64,000 nucleotides of DNA from Roseibium alexandrii DFL-11 (GCF_000158095.2 NZ_CM011002.1:797541-861540), one strand, 5' to 3'. Shown: positions 18,229 through 27,005, counted from the stretch's first letter. The notes: generated by a model not told the origin, from the letters alone. Program-made: numbers and translations.

Positions 18229-19293
18229 CTATTCACAGTACTTTTTGGCCCAATGCCAATCTTGGTATCTATCCCCAAACTGCCGAAAATGGCTATATCT
18301 CATGAGTCCCTGCCAGCCTCTATGCCCGGTTACGCTTGCTATTTGAGGAATAGTCCAACCTAGCTCTGCAAGCCATGAAGCGCCCTCATGTCGAAGGTCA
18401 TGAAAACGCAGATCACTAATATCCAATACTTTGCAGGCTCTGCTGAATTGTGTGCTGATTGTTCTGCTTTTGTATGGAAAGAATAGCGGGCCCTTGTTGG
18501 GCGTGCTGCTTAATAGGCGCAGTGCTCGATCAGGTAAATTGCACCAAAGATCGTTTCCCTTGCCTCTTACCGGATCTTTCATATCTCTAACTAGAATTCT
18601 GTTTCCATCAAAGTCTAGACGGCGAAGTGATGTGATTTCACCTTGCCGGCGCGCTGAAAATATTGCGAACAAAATAATCCTAGGCATGTCTGCGGATTCT
18701 GGATACCGACGTTTTGTTTCTTCGAAGTATCCCAGAAGCCTATTAAGTTCGTCCAGAGTTGGTCTTCTTGCTCGCGGAGCATCCTTACCGATTATCTTGA
18801 GCCGTCTTGCCGCAGCGGTCGCGTTTCGTATTTCCTGCAGATCCAACGGTATATCCCAGGCGGGCTTTGCTATTGAAAACACCGTTGATAGACAGGAAGC
18901 ATAAGTTGCTACTGTTTGAGGTTGGCATTTTGCACCCAACGACCTGAAAAAGCTTACCAATCTAGCAGATGAAATATCTTTGCATTTTTCATAAGATATC
19001 TCATTGGTTTCGATAGTTTTCAGAACTTGCAGCTGGCTTCGTCCAATGTTGCCGTCTGCGGCTTCAATAAATTTTCTTATTGCATCGCCTAGTGTAACGT
19101 TTGGGTCCTTAGTGAAATTGAAATAGGGAGAATTCACTTCACACTCCCTTCGACTTAGCCACTCTGACGCCAAGGTAATTTTTTCAAAAGTCTTTGACTC
19201 TCGATAGACGATTGCTCCGTCGCGCTTTATAAGGATCTGCGCTGAATAGCGGACGCGACCGTCGCTGAGATATCTCTTCACAATAGTGCCCAT
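18229..19293 (-). CDS. int: Tyrosine integrase of the dusA-associated type
   Basis: A 354-residue tyrosine recombinase. The catalytic set is complete: Arg216 in ARRQGEI, Lys239 in RDMKDP, His298 and Arg301 in FHDLRHEGAS, His324 in TGHRGW, and nucleophile Tyr333 in MRYSH. The first 170 residues hold a short arm-binding-like region (GTIVKRYLSDGRVRYSAQI) and a SAM-like core-binding domain. GGAG lies 7 bases before the ATG. It is transcribed away from dusA, convergent with the cargo gene. Its position directly beside the recoded dusA start matches the known layout of dusA-associated integrases, which cut within the conserved block encoding AVAPMM. All active-site residues are present, so it is probably functional. 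Confidence 0.93.
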   Translation of the reverse strand: MGTIVKRYLSDGRVRYSAQILIKRDGAIVYRESKTFEKITLASEWLSRRECEVNSPYFNFTKDPNVTLGDAIRKFIEAADGNIGRSQLQVLKTIETNEISYEKCKDISSARLVSFFRSLGAKCQPQTVATYASCLSTVFSIAKPAWDIPLDLQEIRNATAAARRLKIIGKDAPRARRPTLDELNRLLGYFEETKRRYPESADMPRIILFAIFSARRQGEITSLRRLDFDGNRILVRDMKDPVRGKGNDLWCNLPDRALRLLSSTPNKGPLFFPYKSRTISTQFSRACKVLDISDLRFHDLRHEGASWLAELGWTIPQIASVTGHRGWQGLMRYSHFRQFGDRYQDWHWAKKYCE

Positions 19294-19303
19294 GGGAGAT
19301 CTC

Positions 19304-19374
19304 CAGTACGCCTGCTGAAATTGCAGTACGACTTAGTCGTGCTTCCATCAAAAACACTTAGAGAATCGTACTAC
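19304..19374. promoter_or_regulatory. Right-arm repeats and shared promoter region between int and dusA
   Basis: CAGTACG occurs at 19304-19310 and 19324-19330, ACTTAGTCGT at 19331-19340 (also at 14004-14013 on the left arm), and TCGTACTAC near 19366-19374. The TACG-centred repeats recall the GGCGTACCG copies near the left end. They are likely integrase binding sites. The same 97-base gap must hold the promoters of int (minus) and of the recoded dusA (plus). Confidence 0.5.
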
Positions 19375-19390
19375 AACTCCTGTATTTCCC

Positions 19391-20443
19391 ATGAGCAGAG
19401 AACTTTATAAGTCACTGAAATCAGATGTAAAAAACACCGAAAGAGTGCAATTTCCAAATGTGCGATTTGCGGTTGCACCGATGATGGAGTGGACTGACCG
19501 CCATTGCCGCGCATTCCACCGGCATTTGTCGGCGCACGCGCTGCTGTACACCGAGATGGTCACAACCGGCGCTGTGATTCATGGTGACCGGGAGCATATT
19601 TTGGGATTTTCCGATCTGGAGCATCCGGTTGCGTGCCAGCTTGGCGGGTCTGATCCGCAGGCAATGGCTGAAGCGGCACAGATCGTGGAAGGCTTCGGCT
19701 ATGACGAGGTCAACATCAATGTCGGCTGTCCGTCGGACCGGGTTCAGTCAGGACGGTTCGGTGCGTGTTTGATGGAAGAGCCGCAACTGGTTGCAGACTG
19801 TGTTTCTGCGATGAAGGCGGCTGTCGCCATTCCCGTCACCGTCAAATGCCGGATTGGCGTTGATGATCAGGACCCAGAGCCCGCGCTCGATGCCGTTGCC
19901 GATTTGACCTTCGCCGCTGGATCCGACGCGCTTTGGGTTCATGCCCGGAAAGCCTGGCTTCAAGGCTTGAGCCCGAAAGAAAACCGGGATGTTCCACCGC
20001 TCGATTACGACCGGGTGGTGCGTTTGAAACAGCGCCTTCCGGACAAGTTCATCGGGTTGAACGGAGGTCTCGATACCCTTGAACAGGGCGAGCCTTATCT
20101 CAAACCGCTGGATGGCCTGATGTATGGCCGGGCCGCGTATCATTCACCGGAAATCTTGGGCGAAGTCGACGCCCGTCTTTATGGCGCAGAAACCGAGACC
20201 ATCTCGCCATGGGATGCGGTGCGCGGTCATATGACCTATCTGGAAGATCAGCTCTCCCAAGGTGTGAAACTGGCGCACATGACCCGGCATATGCTCGGAT
20301 TGTTCCATGGTCGGCCAGGTGCGCGGTCCTGGCGCCGGATTCTGACCGTGGAAGCCATCAAGCCCGGCGCCGGACTGGAAGTGGTTGAAAAGGCACTCGA
20401 CGCCGTTAGTCCGGCGTATTTCGAAGTGGATGCAGCCGAGTAA
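19391..20443 (+). CDS. dusA: tRNA-dihydrouridine synthase A, with element-derived N-terminus
   Basis: A 350-residue flavoenzyme that reduces uridines in the D-loop of tRNAs (positions 20/20a in E. coli). The conserved block RFAVAPMMEWTDRHCR (residues 25-40) leads into the FMN-binding barrel, and the catalytic cysteine is Cys113 in NINVGCPSDRV. Other family segments are TVKCRIGVDD, VHARKAWLQGLSPKENR and GLNGGL. The first 24 residues (MSRELYKSLKSDVKNTERVQ...) are Lys- and Asn-rich. They differ from the native start kept at 13856, which reads MTTRDRLYTAHQP, and they come from the integrated element. A GTG at 19445 is an alternative start. The domain itself is complete, so the enzyme should work if the new promoter is active. 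Confidence 0.95.
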   Translation: MSRELYKSLKSDVKNTERVQFPNVRFAVAPMMEWTDRHCRAFHRHLSAHALLYTEMVTTGAVIHGDREHILGFSDLEHPVACQLGGSDPQAMAEAAQIVEGFGYDEVNINVGCPSDRVQSGRFGACLMEEPQLVADCVSAMKAAVAIPVTVKCRIGVDDQDPEPALDAVADLTFAAGSDALWVHARKAWLQGLSPKENRDVPPLDYDRVVRLKQRLPDKFIGLNGGLDTLEQGEPYLKPLDGLMYGRAAYHSPEILGEVDARLYGAETETISPWDAVRGHMTYLEDQLSQGVKLAHMTRHMLGLFHGRPGARSWRRILTVEAIKPGAGLEVVEKALDAVSPAYFEVDAAE

Positions 20444-20457
20444 CCCTTGGCTATCTT

Positions 20458-21171
20458 CTATGGATTCATGATCAGCCGGTCGCCCTCAATCCGCCAGCTT
20501 CTGAGGCGGTCGAGCGCGGTCATGCCGAGCAGGCTTTGACCGAGTGAGCCGTCCCGCGCGACAAACGCCCGGACATTGCGCAAGGTGTGATCGCCGATCG
20601 TCAAATTGTCGATCCGGCTCGGGGCAACAAGTGTCCGCCCGTTGGCTGTTGCAACAGGCACGGTGAACGACAGATCGCGTTCCGGAATTCCGGCCCTGGC
20701 CGCATCTTGATAGGTGAGGACTACGGCGCTGGCACCTGTGTCGAGCAGAAAGCTTGTTTTCCTGCCATTGGCGCGTCCGTCGACCACGAAATGCCCGCCA
20801 GCATCCCGCACGATCAAGATCGAGCCGTCAGCCTGGGTGACCGCCATTCCCGGAGCCAAAGACCCTAGGACCCGGTACCCTGCCTGAACCAAGTCGGTTC
20901 GGTAGGTATAGCCGACCACAAGCAAGGCACACAAACCGCCCCAGAAGAGCGTTCCTTGAATGATATCGCGCACTTTCGGCTGTCCAAAGATGAAACTTGC
21001 CAGGAAGACAAAGGCGAGAGTGGAGAGAGCGACAACCCGCGGTCCGGTGTCGTCGAAGTTTAGGTTTTCCGGGTCCGTCGGATCGCCGAAGAACAGATAG
21101 AAGGCAGCAGCCGCCATCACAGTAATCAGGATGACAATTGCAAAGCCCCGGTATTGCCCGCGCCCGCTCAC
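20458..21171 (-). CDS. Membrane-anchored retropepsin-like aspartic protease (TIGR02281 type)
   Basis: A 237-residue protein with three hydrophobic segments near the N-terminus (residues 10-27, 48-63 and 75-88), followed by a clan AA aspartic protease domain. The active-site motif is LLDTGASAVVL, with the catalytic aspartate at about residue 144. The GRTLVAPSRIDNLTIGDHTLRNV block and the ending QSLLGMTALDRLRSW are typical of TIGR02281-family single-domain proteases, which presumably dimerise. Substrate unknown. Its ATG overlaps the stop of the upstream DUF1289 gene (ATGA), a pairing common in alphaproteobacteria. Confidence 0.9.
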   Translation of the reverse strand: MSGRGQYRGFAIVILITVMAAAAFYLFFGDPTDPENLNFDDTGPRVVALSTLAFVFLASFIFGQPKVRDIIQGTLFWGGLCALLVVGYTYRTDLVQAGYRVLGSLAPGMAVTQADGSILIVRDAGGHFVVDGRANGRKTSFLLDTGASAVVLTYQDAARAGIPERDLSFTVPVATANGRTLVAPSRIDNLTIGDHTLRNVRAFVARDGSLGQSLLGMTALDRLRSWRIEGDRLIMNP

Positions 21172-21362
21172 GTAAGCGCCGCTTCTCCGGCAGAAAAACG
21201 CATGCGCCGGGTATCCAGGCTGTTCATGATCGCCTGGCGCTGCGTATCGTCGAAACTGCTCCAGGACGCGATTTCATCAAGCGTGCGGAAACATCCGGTG
21301 CAAAGGCGGCTGACCTGGTCGATCTGACAGATTTTGATGCAAGGTGACTTCATGGTTTCCAT
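21168..21362 (-). CDS. DUF1289 domain protein, 64 aa
   Basis: A short cysteine-containing protein: SPCIKICQIDQVSRLCTGCFRTLDEIASW. The C-x3-C...C-x2-C pattern followed by W and a helical arginine-rich tail is the DUF1289 signature. It probably binds a metal; the function is not established. The start may be the first ATG (21362) or the one three codons later, at 21353. It is translationally coupled to the aspartic protease gene by a 4-base overlap. Confidence 0.88.
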   Translation of the reverse strand: METMKSPCIKICQIDQVSRLCTGCFRTLDEIASWSSFDDTQRQAIMNSLDTRRMRFSAGEAALT

Positions 21363-21414
21363 ATGGCGTTTGAAGGTGTTGCTGCCAATGCTTCTTTCAA
21401 GGATTTCACAAATA

Positions 21415-22605
21415 TTATTGCCTTGATCCGCCAGTCGCCAATGTGAACGGTGCAGCTATGATCTTGATCGGTAGAGTAACCGCTGCTTGGGTTGTGTTCC
21501 CGACAAAACTGCCGAGGTCATCGCCGAGTGTTTTAGGTCCGGTAACACTGTTTTGATCGGTCAGGCCACTTTTCAGAAGGGCGTCCCGCAAGCCGGGGGA
21601 GTACTCGGCCAAGGCTGCAAACTTGCTGTGGCTGGAGGTTTCGCCGGCGTCGAGTTCGGTCACGTCAAAGACGATCGCCCCGAGCTCCGCCAGTTCTTCG
21701 TCATCTGAGTAGGCGCCGACCCGCTCAACCCCGCCCGCTATGGCCCGGGACAGGCGAAGGGCCTTGTCGTCTCTGGAAACGACGATGATGTAAGGTTTCG
21801 GTGGCTTCCCGAGTTTTCGAAGGCTGGATTTGAAGAGATCAATATCAATGTCCGGAGCCGCCAGAACAACGCTGTTAATCTTTCTATCGAATTGGCGGCG
21901 TTCCGCTAGAGGCATTTGGCGTGCGGTCTCCAGCAGCAAATAATTGCCCATAGAGTGCGCCAGGATTGAAATGCTGTCCGCCTTGCTTTTCGCAAGCAGA
22001 CGGAAGGTTTGCTCCAGACTGTCGCGTGCGAGCGCGGCACTGTTCAGGTCGTAGACATACCCTTGCAGCTGTCCACGCGAGGCCCAGGTGAACAACACAG
22101 GGACGACCGGCGCCTGGGAATCATGGACGAATTGCGTAAACCGGTAGAGGCCTTCAGCAAACAACGTGTTATAACCGTGAATGAACAGCATCACGTCCCG
22201 TTTGCCCTTGGGGCGCGCAGAGAGCTGCTGGTTCAATTGCCTCAAGAATGCCTGTTCGTCCTCGATATACCCGGCCTTGCGGGCCACGAAGTCCGTTTTG
22301 GGGTTTCCGGGAAGCTCACGTGGCCATTCGACCGCACCTGCCTTGTGGGTTGGGGGGACGGAGATCGTCGCTTCCGCATAGTTGATTGTTGGAGAGCGCT
22401 CGCCATTGAAAAAAGTATTTGGAGTTGGGTCTTTTTGGCGCGTTGTTACGATGAGGACGTCGTGATCCTGAGCACCAGCGGCCGGTTCTGTATTGATTGC
22501 AAGAGTGCCTGTCGTTGGCCGGCTGCCGCAGGCGCTGAGCAACAAGGCGATGAGCAGCGCGGACATGGCCAGTCTCGCCGGCGAGGGAACTGAAATACTC
22601 AACAT
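21415..22605 (-). CDS. Alpha/beta hydrolase lipoprotein, DUF900 family
   Basis: A 396-residue protein. The N-terminus has a hydrophobic signal and a lipobox (ALLLSAC; lipidated cysteine at about residue 26), so it should be anchored to a membrane. The hydrolase domain shows VMLFIHGYNTLFAEGLYR (oxyanion region) and the nucleophile elbow ILAHSMGNYLLLE, with Ser at about residue 218. The AAPDIDIDLF segment is also typical of DUF900 (PF05990). Substrates are unknown for the family. The start was placed at ATG 22605, which has AGAGG upstream; an in-frame GTG at 22638 is less likely. cobS ends about 40 bases upstream on the same strand. Confidence 0.88.
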   Translation of the reverse strand: MLSISVPSPARLAMSALLIALLLSACGSRPTTGTLAINTEPAAGAQDHDVLIVTTRQKDPTPNTFFNGERSPTINYAEATISVPPTHKAGAVEWPRELPGNPKTDFVARKAGYIEDEQAFLRQLNQQLSARPKGKRDVMLFIHGYNTLFAEGLYRFTQFVHDSQAPVVPVLFTWASRGQLQGYVYDLNSAALARDSLEQTFRLLAKSKADSISILAHSMGNYLLLETARQMPLAERRQFDRKINSVVLAAPDIDIDLFKSSLRKLGKPPKPYIIVVSRDDKALRLSRAIAGGVERVGAYSDDEELAELGAIVFDVTELDAGETSSHSKFAALAEYSPGLRDALLKSGLTDQNSVTGPKTLGDDLGSFVGNTTQAAVTLPIKIIAAPFTLATGGSRQ

Positions 22606-22645
22606 CAACGGCCATGCCTCTTGCTCGGTCCGGATCACCGGCTGG

Positions 22646-23521
22646 TTACACGGCCACCATAAGCACTCCGGTCAGGAATCCAAGTCCGCTGATTTGCTGA
22701 ATTGCCCCTAGGACATCTCCGGTTGTTCCATTGATCTTGGACAGTGCCACCTGTGCCACACTCAGGGCCGCAGTGACGCCGACCACAATGCCGATTCCGA
22801 CGGCTTGCAGCGGCAAAGCAAAAAGGGCTGGGAGCAAAAGCACCAGCATTACCAGAACACATTCGCGTAGAGCAGCATCTGACGGTTTGCCGAACCGGGC
22901 CCCAAGCCCATCGGGCCGGGCCAGCGGCAACCGGTGCCATTGCCACACCATCAGAAACCGGCTGAAGGCTTCAACAGTCACAATGAGCAGGGCCGTGTCC
23001 GCTGCTCCGAAACTATCCAGCAAAGCTGCGATCAAAGCAACCTTCAGAACAATGGCAAAGACCAGTGCGATTGCGCCAAATGCGCCGATGCGGCTGTCTT
23101 TCATGATGTCCAGTCGCCGGGGGACCGTAGCGCCCCCGAAAAAACCGTCGGCCACATCGCTCAGGCCGTCTTCGTGCAAAGCGCCGGTCACGATCGTAAG
23201 GACGGCTGCGGCCATCACTGCAACAACGAGTGGGGAGAGGCTGGTTGCTCCAAGCACCAGAAGCAGGCCGGCAGCCGGAAGGGCCACAAATGCACCCGCG
23301 AGCGGAGCAGCTCTCGAGATCCTGGCAAATTCGGGAAGCGCTGCCGGATCATCGGCCGCATTGATCTTCTCAAGAGGCATGCGCGAAAAGAATCGGACGC
23401 AGGCCGCCATGTCAGCGAACAGTACCGCTAGAGATGACACCGTCGCGGTTGATTGGTCCCAAGAAAACTCAGGCTTTGTTTCGGATGCAGTTTCAGTGTT
23501 TTGGTCGTTTTCAGACGGCAT
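22646..23521 (-). CDS. cobS: Adenosylcobinamide-GDP ribazoletransferase (cobalamin-5-phosphate synthase)
   Basis: A 291-residue membrane enzyme that joins adenosylcobinamide-GDP to alpha-ribazole, the last assembly step of cobalamin. The first 30 residues are polar. Then come CVRFFSRMPL, the family signature HEDGLSDVADGFFGGATVPRRLDIMKDSRIG split over residues 110-145, and about six hydrophobic helices. The aspartates of the signature bind magnesium. It is divergent from cobT, which makes the alpha-ribazole phosphate precursor; only about 110 bases separate them, too short for a cobalamin riboswitch on either side. Confidence 0.94.
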   Translation of the reverse strand: MPSENDQNTETASETKPEFSWDQSTATVSSLAVLFADMAACVRFFSRMPLEKINAADDPAALPEFARISRAAPLAGAFVALPAAGLLLVLGATSLSPLVVAVMAAAVLTIVTGALHEDGLSDVADGFFGGATVPRRLDIMKDSRIGAFGAIALVFAIVLKVALIAALLDSFGAADTALLIVTVEAFSRFLMVWQWHRLPLARPDGLGARFGKPSDAALRECVLVMLVLLLPALFALPLQAVGIGIVVGVTAALSVAQVALSKINGTTGDVLGAIQQISGLGFLTGVLMVAV

Positions 23522-23631
23522 CCTGTTCGGTCCGGAGCTTGAGTTTTATCAAGGGGCGGTTATAGAACGGCCTATCGAAGAGACCAAGAGGCGGCCTAAC
23601 TTTCCGCCCACCAATTGGAACTGTGAGCACA

Positions 23632-24657
23632 ATGTCCCTGTCCGAAACCGCGCTGCCCTTCGACGATATCCGCAACCTGGTCAAGTCCATGCCCGGCCCG
23701 GACGAAGAGGCGCTTCAGAAGGTGAAGGCTCGGGATGCACAACTCACCAAGCCTGCCGGGTCTTTGGGCCGTTTGGAAGAGATCGCGGAATGGCTTGCTG
23801 CCTGGTCCGGCAAGGCCCCGCCGAAAATCACCCGTCCGATGGTGGGGATCTTTGCAACGGCACATGGCGTTGCGGACGAAGGCGTGTCGGCATTTCCAAG
23901 CGCCGTGAACCGTCAAATGGTCGAAAACTTCGCAGCTGGCGGAGCTGCCATCAACCAGATCTGCCGGGTCAACGACATTGGCCTCAAGGTGTTTGATCTT
24001 GCTGTCGATATGCCCACACCGAGCATCACCCAGGAAGATGCGCTGGATGAAGCCAATTGTGCGGCCACCATGGCTTACGGCATGGAAGCGCTGGCGGGCG
24101 GTATCGATCTCATCTGTCTCGGTGAAATGGGCATTGGCAACACGACGGTTTCTGCTGCTGTCCTGAATGGCCTGTTTGGCGGATCGGCCGCCGACTGGAT
24201 TGGCCGTGGCACCGGCGTGGACGACGAAGGTTTGGCGCGCAAACGTGACGCCGTTGAAAAGGCAGTGAACCGGCTGAACGGCGAAAAAGACCCGCTGGAA
24301 GTGCTTCGCAAGGTTGGCGGACGCGAAATCGCAGCGATGGCCGGACTGATAATCGCAGCGCGGCTTCAACGCGTTCCCGTGGTGGTCGATGGTTTTGTGG
24401 CAACGGCGGCTGCGGCTGTCGTTTACGCAATGGATCCGGAAGGGCTGGATCATTGCCTGTTTGCGCATGTCTCGGCCGAGCACGCTCACGCCAAGGCGCT
24501 GTCGCACATGGGCAAAGATGCACTGTTCGACTTCGGCATGCGTCTCGGTGAAGGCAGCGGAGCAGCGTTGGCGGCCGGGATCATCAAGACCGCGGCCGAG
24601 GTGCATTCTGGAATGGCAACGTTCGCTGATGCCGGCGTTTCAGAAAAGTCTGAGTGA
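23632..24657 (+). CDS. cobT: Nicotinate-nucleotide-dimethylbenzimidazole phosphoribosyltransferase
   Basis: A 341-residue cytosolic enzyme that transfers phosphoribose from nicotinate mononucleotide to dimethylbenzimidazole, giving alpha-ribazole phosphate for cobalamin. Family landmarks are LTKPAGSLGRLEEIAEWLA, FATAHGVADEGVSAFP, LGEMGIGNTTVSAAVL, VVVDGFVATAAA and EGSGAALAAGIIKTA; the last holds the catalytic glutamate region. The length is standard. ATG 23632 was preferred to the GTG nine bases earlier. cobS is encoded divergently next door, so two consecutive lower-ligand steps are grouped here. Confidence 0.95.
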   Translation: MSLSETALPFDDIRNLVKSMPGPDEEALQKVKARDAQLTKPAGSLGRLEEIAEWLAAWSGKAPPKITRPMVGIFATAHGVADEGVSAFPSAVNRQMVENFAAGGAAINQICRVNDIGLKVFDLAVDMPTPSITQEDALDEANCAATMAYGMEALAGGIDLICLGEMGIGNTTVSAAVLNGLFGGSAADWIGRGTGVDDEGLARKRDAVEKAVNRLNGEKDPLEVLRKVGGREIAAMAGLIIAARLQRVPVVVDGFVATAAAAVVYAMDPEGLDHCLFAHVSAEHAHAKALSHMGKDALFDFGMRLGEGSGAALAAGIIKTAAEVHSGMATFADAGVSEKSE

Positions 24658-24676
24658 CGAAACTCTTCTCACGACC

Positions 24677-26227
24677 TTATGCGCTGCGTGCGTTCTCAAG
24701 GTCGAAGTCGGTGCTTTCCGTGTCTGCCCAAACGACGTCCGGTGAATAGTTCATCACCCGGGCGCGGGGCAGGGACATGATTGCCTCGGTGCCGACACCC
24801 AGCTGGGATTTGATCACGAATTTCCCGTCATGCATTCCAACGAGTGCCTGAACGATTGACAGTCCGAGCCCTGTGCCGGGTTCCGCGCTCTTGATGGCGT
24901 GAGACCCCTGGCCAAAAGCTTCCAGCACTGTCGGAATTTCGTCTTCCGGAATACCGGGGCCGGTGTCGGTGATGGAAACATATTGCCCATCGTCGCTGGT
25001 CCGGCCGACCTTGATATGCACTTCACCGCCCACCGGCGTGAACTTCACAGCATTGGAAATCAGGTTGAGGACGACCTGTCGCAGTGCACGCTCATCGGCC
25101 CAAACACGGGGCATGTCCGGTTCGAGGGTGTGATGCAACATGATGTTCTTGGCGTTGGCGCGCACGGTCATCATCGACCCGCATTCATCGACAACCTCTT
25201 CCAAATAGAGCGATTCTTCCTGCAGTTCGTGGCGGCCTGCTTCAATCCGTGAAAGATCAAGGATCTCATTGATGAGGTTCAGAAGATGCTGGCCAGAACC
25301 ATGAATATCTGCGGAGTAGCTCTTGTAAGTGTCGTTCTTCATCGGACCGAGCACCTCATCCTTCATGATTTCGGAAAATCCAAGGATTGCGTTGAGCGGT
25401 GTGCGCAGCTCGTGGCTCATCGTTGCAAGAAACCGCGATTTTGCAACGTTTGCAGCTTCAGCGCGGCGGCGTGCTTCGTCCGACATGGCGTTGGCCGTTT
25501 CCAATTCGGCAATCAGATGGTCCTTTTCCGCGCGGTATTCCAGCATGGTGTTGGCGTTCTTCAAGAGCTGATTGCCGAGAATGAAGAAGAAGCCCTGTGC
25601 GCCAATCGCCATGGCGGCCAGCGTGTAATGGATCGGGTCGATCTGTTGCAAAAAACTCGCCGTGACGATGAGCGTCATCGGCAAGGTGCTCGCCAACAAG
25701 CACCGCGGCAACGTTGCCGATTGCATGGTGTTCATTGCGACCACGATCAAGAGCGTCGCAAAGTGAAAGATCACAAACCCGTCGCCCGCATTGTCCGATC
25801 GCGGAAGAAGAAAAAATACTGCCCAGGAGCATCCATAGAGAAGGTCTCCGAGGGTGAAGCGGCGGCGCCAATAGATCCGGGCTTTTTGGTCCGACGGTGC
25901 GCGCTCATAGGAGTGGCACGTGACGACCATCAAGAGATGCGTGCAAAGCGTAACAATCAGCCAGGCGCCGAGAAAGAACGGGTTCAGCCAGATTACCGAG
26001 ATCGCGGTGACGATAAGCACCAGAAGGGGAACCGCAAAAGCCGCGTTGATCCGCGTGTCGGCGAAGAGATGCTGGCGTTCCAGCTCAAAGGTTGAGTGCT
26101 GCCGGTCAGACGTGCCGAGGCGGCTGCGGACATTTCCGGCCGAACGGGCCATCTCGCGCCGGCGGCGCGCTCTATCCCGATCAATTGCCTGACTGTCGTC
26201 GTCTTTTACTGACGCGGCGGTGTCCAT
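24677..26227 (-). CDS. Membrane sensor histidine kinase, DivJ/PleC-like
   Basis: A 516-residue kinase. The N-terminal 60 residues are charged. Six or so helices follow between residues 62 and 220 (PLLVLIVTAISVIW, LGAWLIVTLCTHLLMVV and others), then a coiled linker, a HisKA domain with FLATMSHELRTPLNAILGF (phospho-acceptor His272), and a HATPase domain with the N box LNLISNAVKFT (Asn392), DTGPGIP and GTGLGLS. The H-box text and the following EVLGP...YKSYSADIHGSGQHLL are those of alphaproteobacterial DivJ/PleC/PdhS-type kinases that act on DivK. No response regulator is adjacent. The input signal is unknown. It is convergent with cobT and unrelated to it. Confidence 0.9.
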   Translation of the reverse strand: MDTAASVKDDDSQAIDRDRARRRREMARSAGNVRSRLGTSDRQHSTFELERQHLFADTRINAAFAVPLLVLIVTAISVIWLNPFFLGAWLIVTLCTHLLMVVTCHSYERAPSDQKARIYWRRRFTLGDLLYGCSWAVFFLLPRSDNAGDGFVIFHFATLLIVVAMNTMQSATLPRCLLASTLPMTLIVTASFLQQIDPIHYTLAAMAIGAQGFFFILGNQLLKNANTMLEYRAEKDHLIAELETANAMSDEARRRAEAANVAKSRFLATMSHELRTPLNAILGFSEIMKDEVLGPMKNDTYKSYSADIHGSGQHLLNLINEILDLSRIEAGRHELQEESLYLEEVVDECGSMMTVRANAKNIMLHHTLEPDMPRVWADERALRQVVLNLISNAVKFTPVGGEVHIKVGRTSDDGQYVSITDTGPGIPEDEIPTVLEAFGQGSHAIKSAEPGTGLGLSIVQALVGMHDGKFVIKSQLGVGTEAIMSLPRARVMNYSPDVVWADTESTDFDLENARSA

Positions 26228-26357
26228 TCGGCCTGCCCAAGGTGTTCAATTGGTTATTTCGATTATGCTTGTTTCCTTGTTTTGACTCACCATTCCTTAA
26301 GATCGTCCCTAGAATTGTGGTAAGCAAAAGGTTAACCGGATCGCTAAAATTAAGGCA

Positions 26358-27005
26358 TTGATTGAATTGACGAAAATCCAAGAAATTGAAGCTCTTGCAA
26401 ACGCAGTGCGTGGGTGCCGGATTTGCGTCGAGACGCCTGAAAAGGCGCCATTGCCGCACGAGCCCCGGCCAGTTCTGCAAGCGTCTTCGAAGGCGCGGAT
26501 TTGCATTAGCGGTCAGGCACCTGGAACCCGTGTGCACAAGAGCGGACGCCCTTTTACAGATCCATCGGGTGACCGGCTACGATCCTGGATGGGGATTGGG
26601 GAAAATGTCTTTTATGACCCGGACCTGCTTGCAATCGTTCCGATGGGCTTTTGTTTTCCTGGACTGGATGCCAAGGGCGGGGATTTACCGCCGCGGCCGG
26701 AATGCCGGAAAGTCTGGCACGACCGTTTGTTTGCAGCCATGCCGCAAATCGAATTGATCTTGGTTATCGGTCAATATGCACAGGCTTACCACTTGGGTAA
26801 GGCGCGCAAGGGATCTTTGACGGAAACCGTTGCCGCATGGAAAACCTACTTTCAAGAAAGTGGACAGTCTAACCGTCCGCTTGTCCTGCCGTTGCCGCAC
26901 CCGTCCTGGCGCAATAATGCTTGGCTGAAAAAGAACCCGTGGTTCGAAGCCGAGCTGCTGCCGGTCCTTCAAAAAGAAATCGCCCGGCTGTTGGGCCGGG
27001 CGTAA
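26358..27005 (+). CDS. Uracil-DNA glycosylase family protein
   Basis: A 215-residue protein of the PF03167 superfamily. Seen are the N-terminal CxxC (CRIC, residues 20-23), ICISGQAPGTRVHKSGRPFTDPSG (the water-activating and uracil-binding loop region), LLAIVPMGFCFPG and the C-terminal LPLPHPSWRN, the DNA-intercalation motif. It probably excises uracil or damaged bases, but this subgroup (uncharacterised, close to families 4/5) has not been assigned firmly. The start is a TTG at 26358 with AAGG just upstream; no ATG fits. The gene is divergent from the histidine kinase. Confidence 0.87.
   Translation: MIELTKIQEIEALANAVRGCRICVETPEKAPLPHEPRPVLQASSKARICISGQAPGTRVHKSGRPFTDPSGDRLRSWMGIGENVFYDPDLLAIVPMGFCFPGLDAKGGDLPPRPECRKVWHDRLFAAMPQIELILVIGQYAQAYHLGKARKGSLTETVAAWKTYFQESGQSNRPLVLPLPHPSWRNNAWLKKNPWFEAELLPVLQKEIARLLGRA

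Larger units (their letters stand above)
13907..19488. mobile_element. Integrative element inserted in the 5' end of dusA (about 5.6 kb)
   Basis: The boundaries are the 14-bp identical cores at 13907-13920 and 19475-19488. Inside lie a tyrosine integrase gene next to the right end, one very large gene of unknown family, and no other recognisable gene. DusA 5' ends are known integration hotspots for elements with a dedicated integrase group (dusA-associated integrases). The element restores dusA by providing a new start and N-terminus. Base composition inside looks more AT-rich than the flanks, and the cargo gene uses a TTG start, both consistent with recent transfer. No replication, mobilisation or phage structural gene is present, so it is either a minimal island or depends on a helper. 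Confidence 0.85.

Noticed and set aside
23522..23631. A cobalamin riboswitch between cobS and cobT
   Set aside because: The gap is only about 110 bases and shows no B12-box-like sequence.
22731..23996. A 421-codon plus-strand frame opposite cobS
   Set aside because: It is antisense to cobS, which has all its family motifs. The product is Ser/Thr/Arg-rich low-complexity, as high-GC shadow frames are, and it runs on into cobT in another frame.
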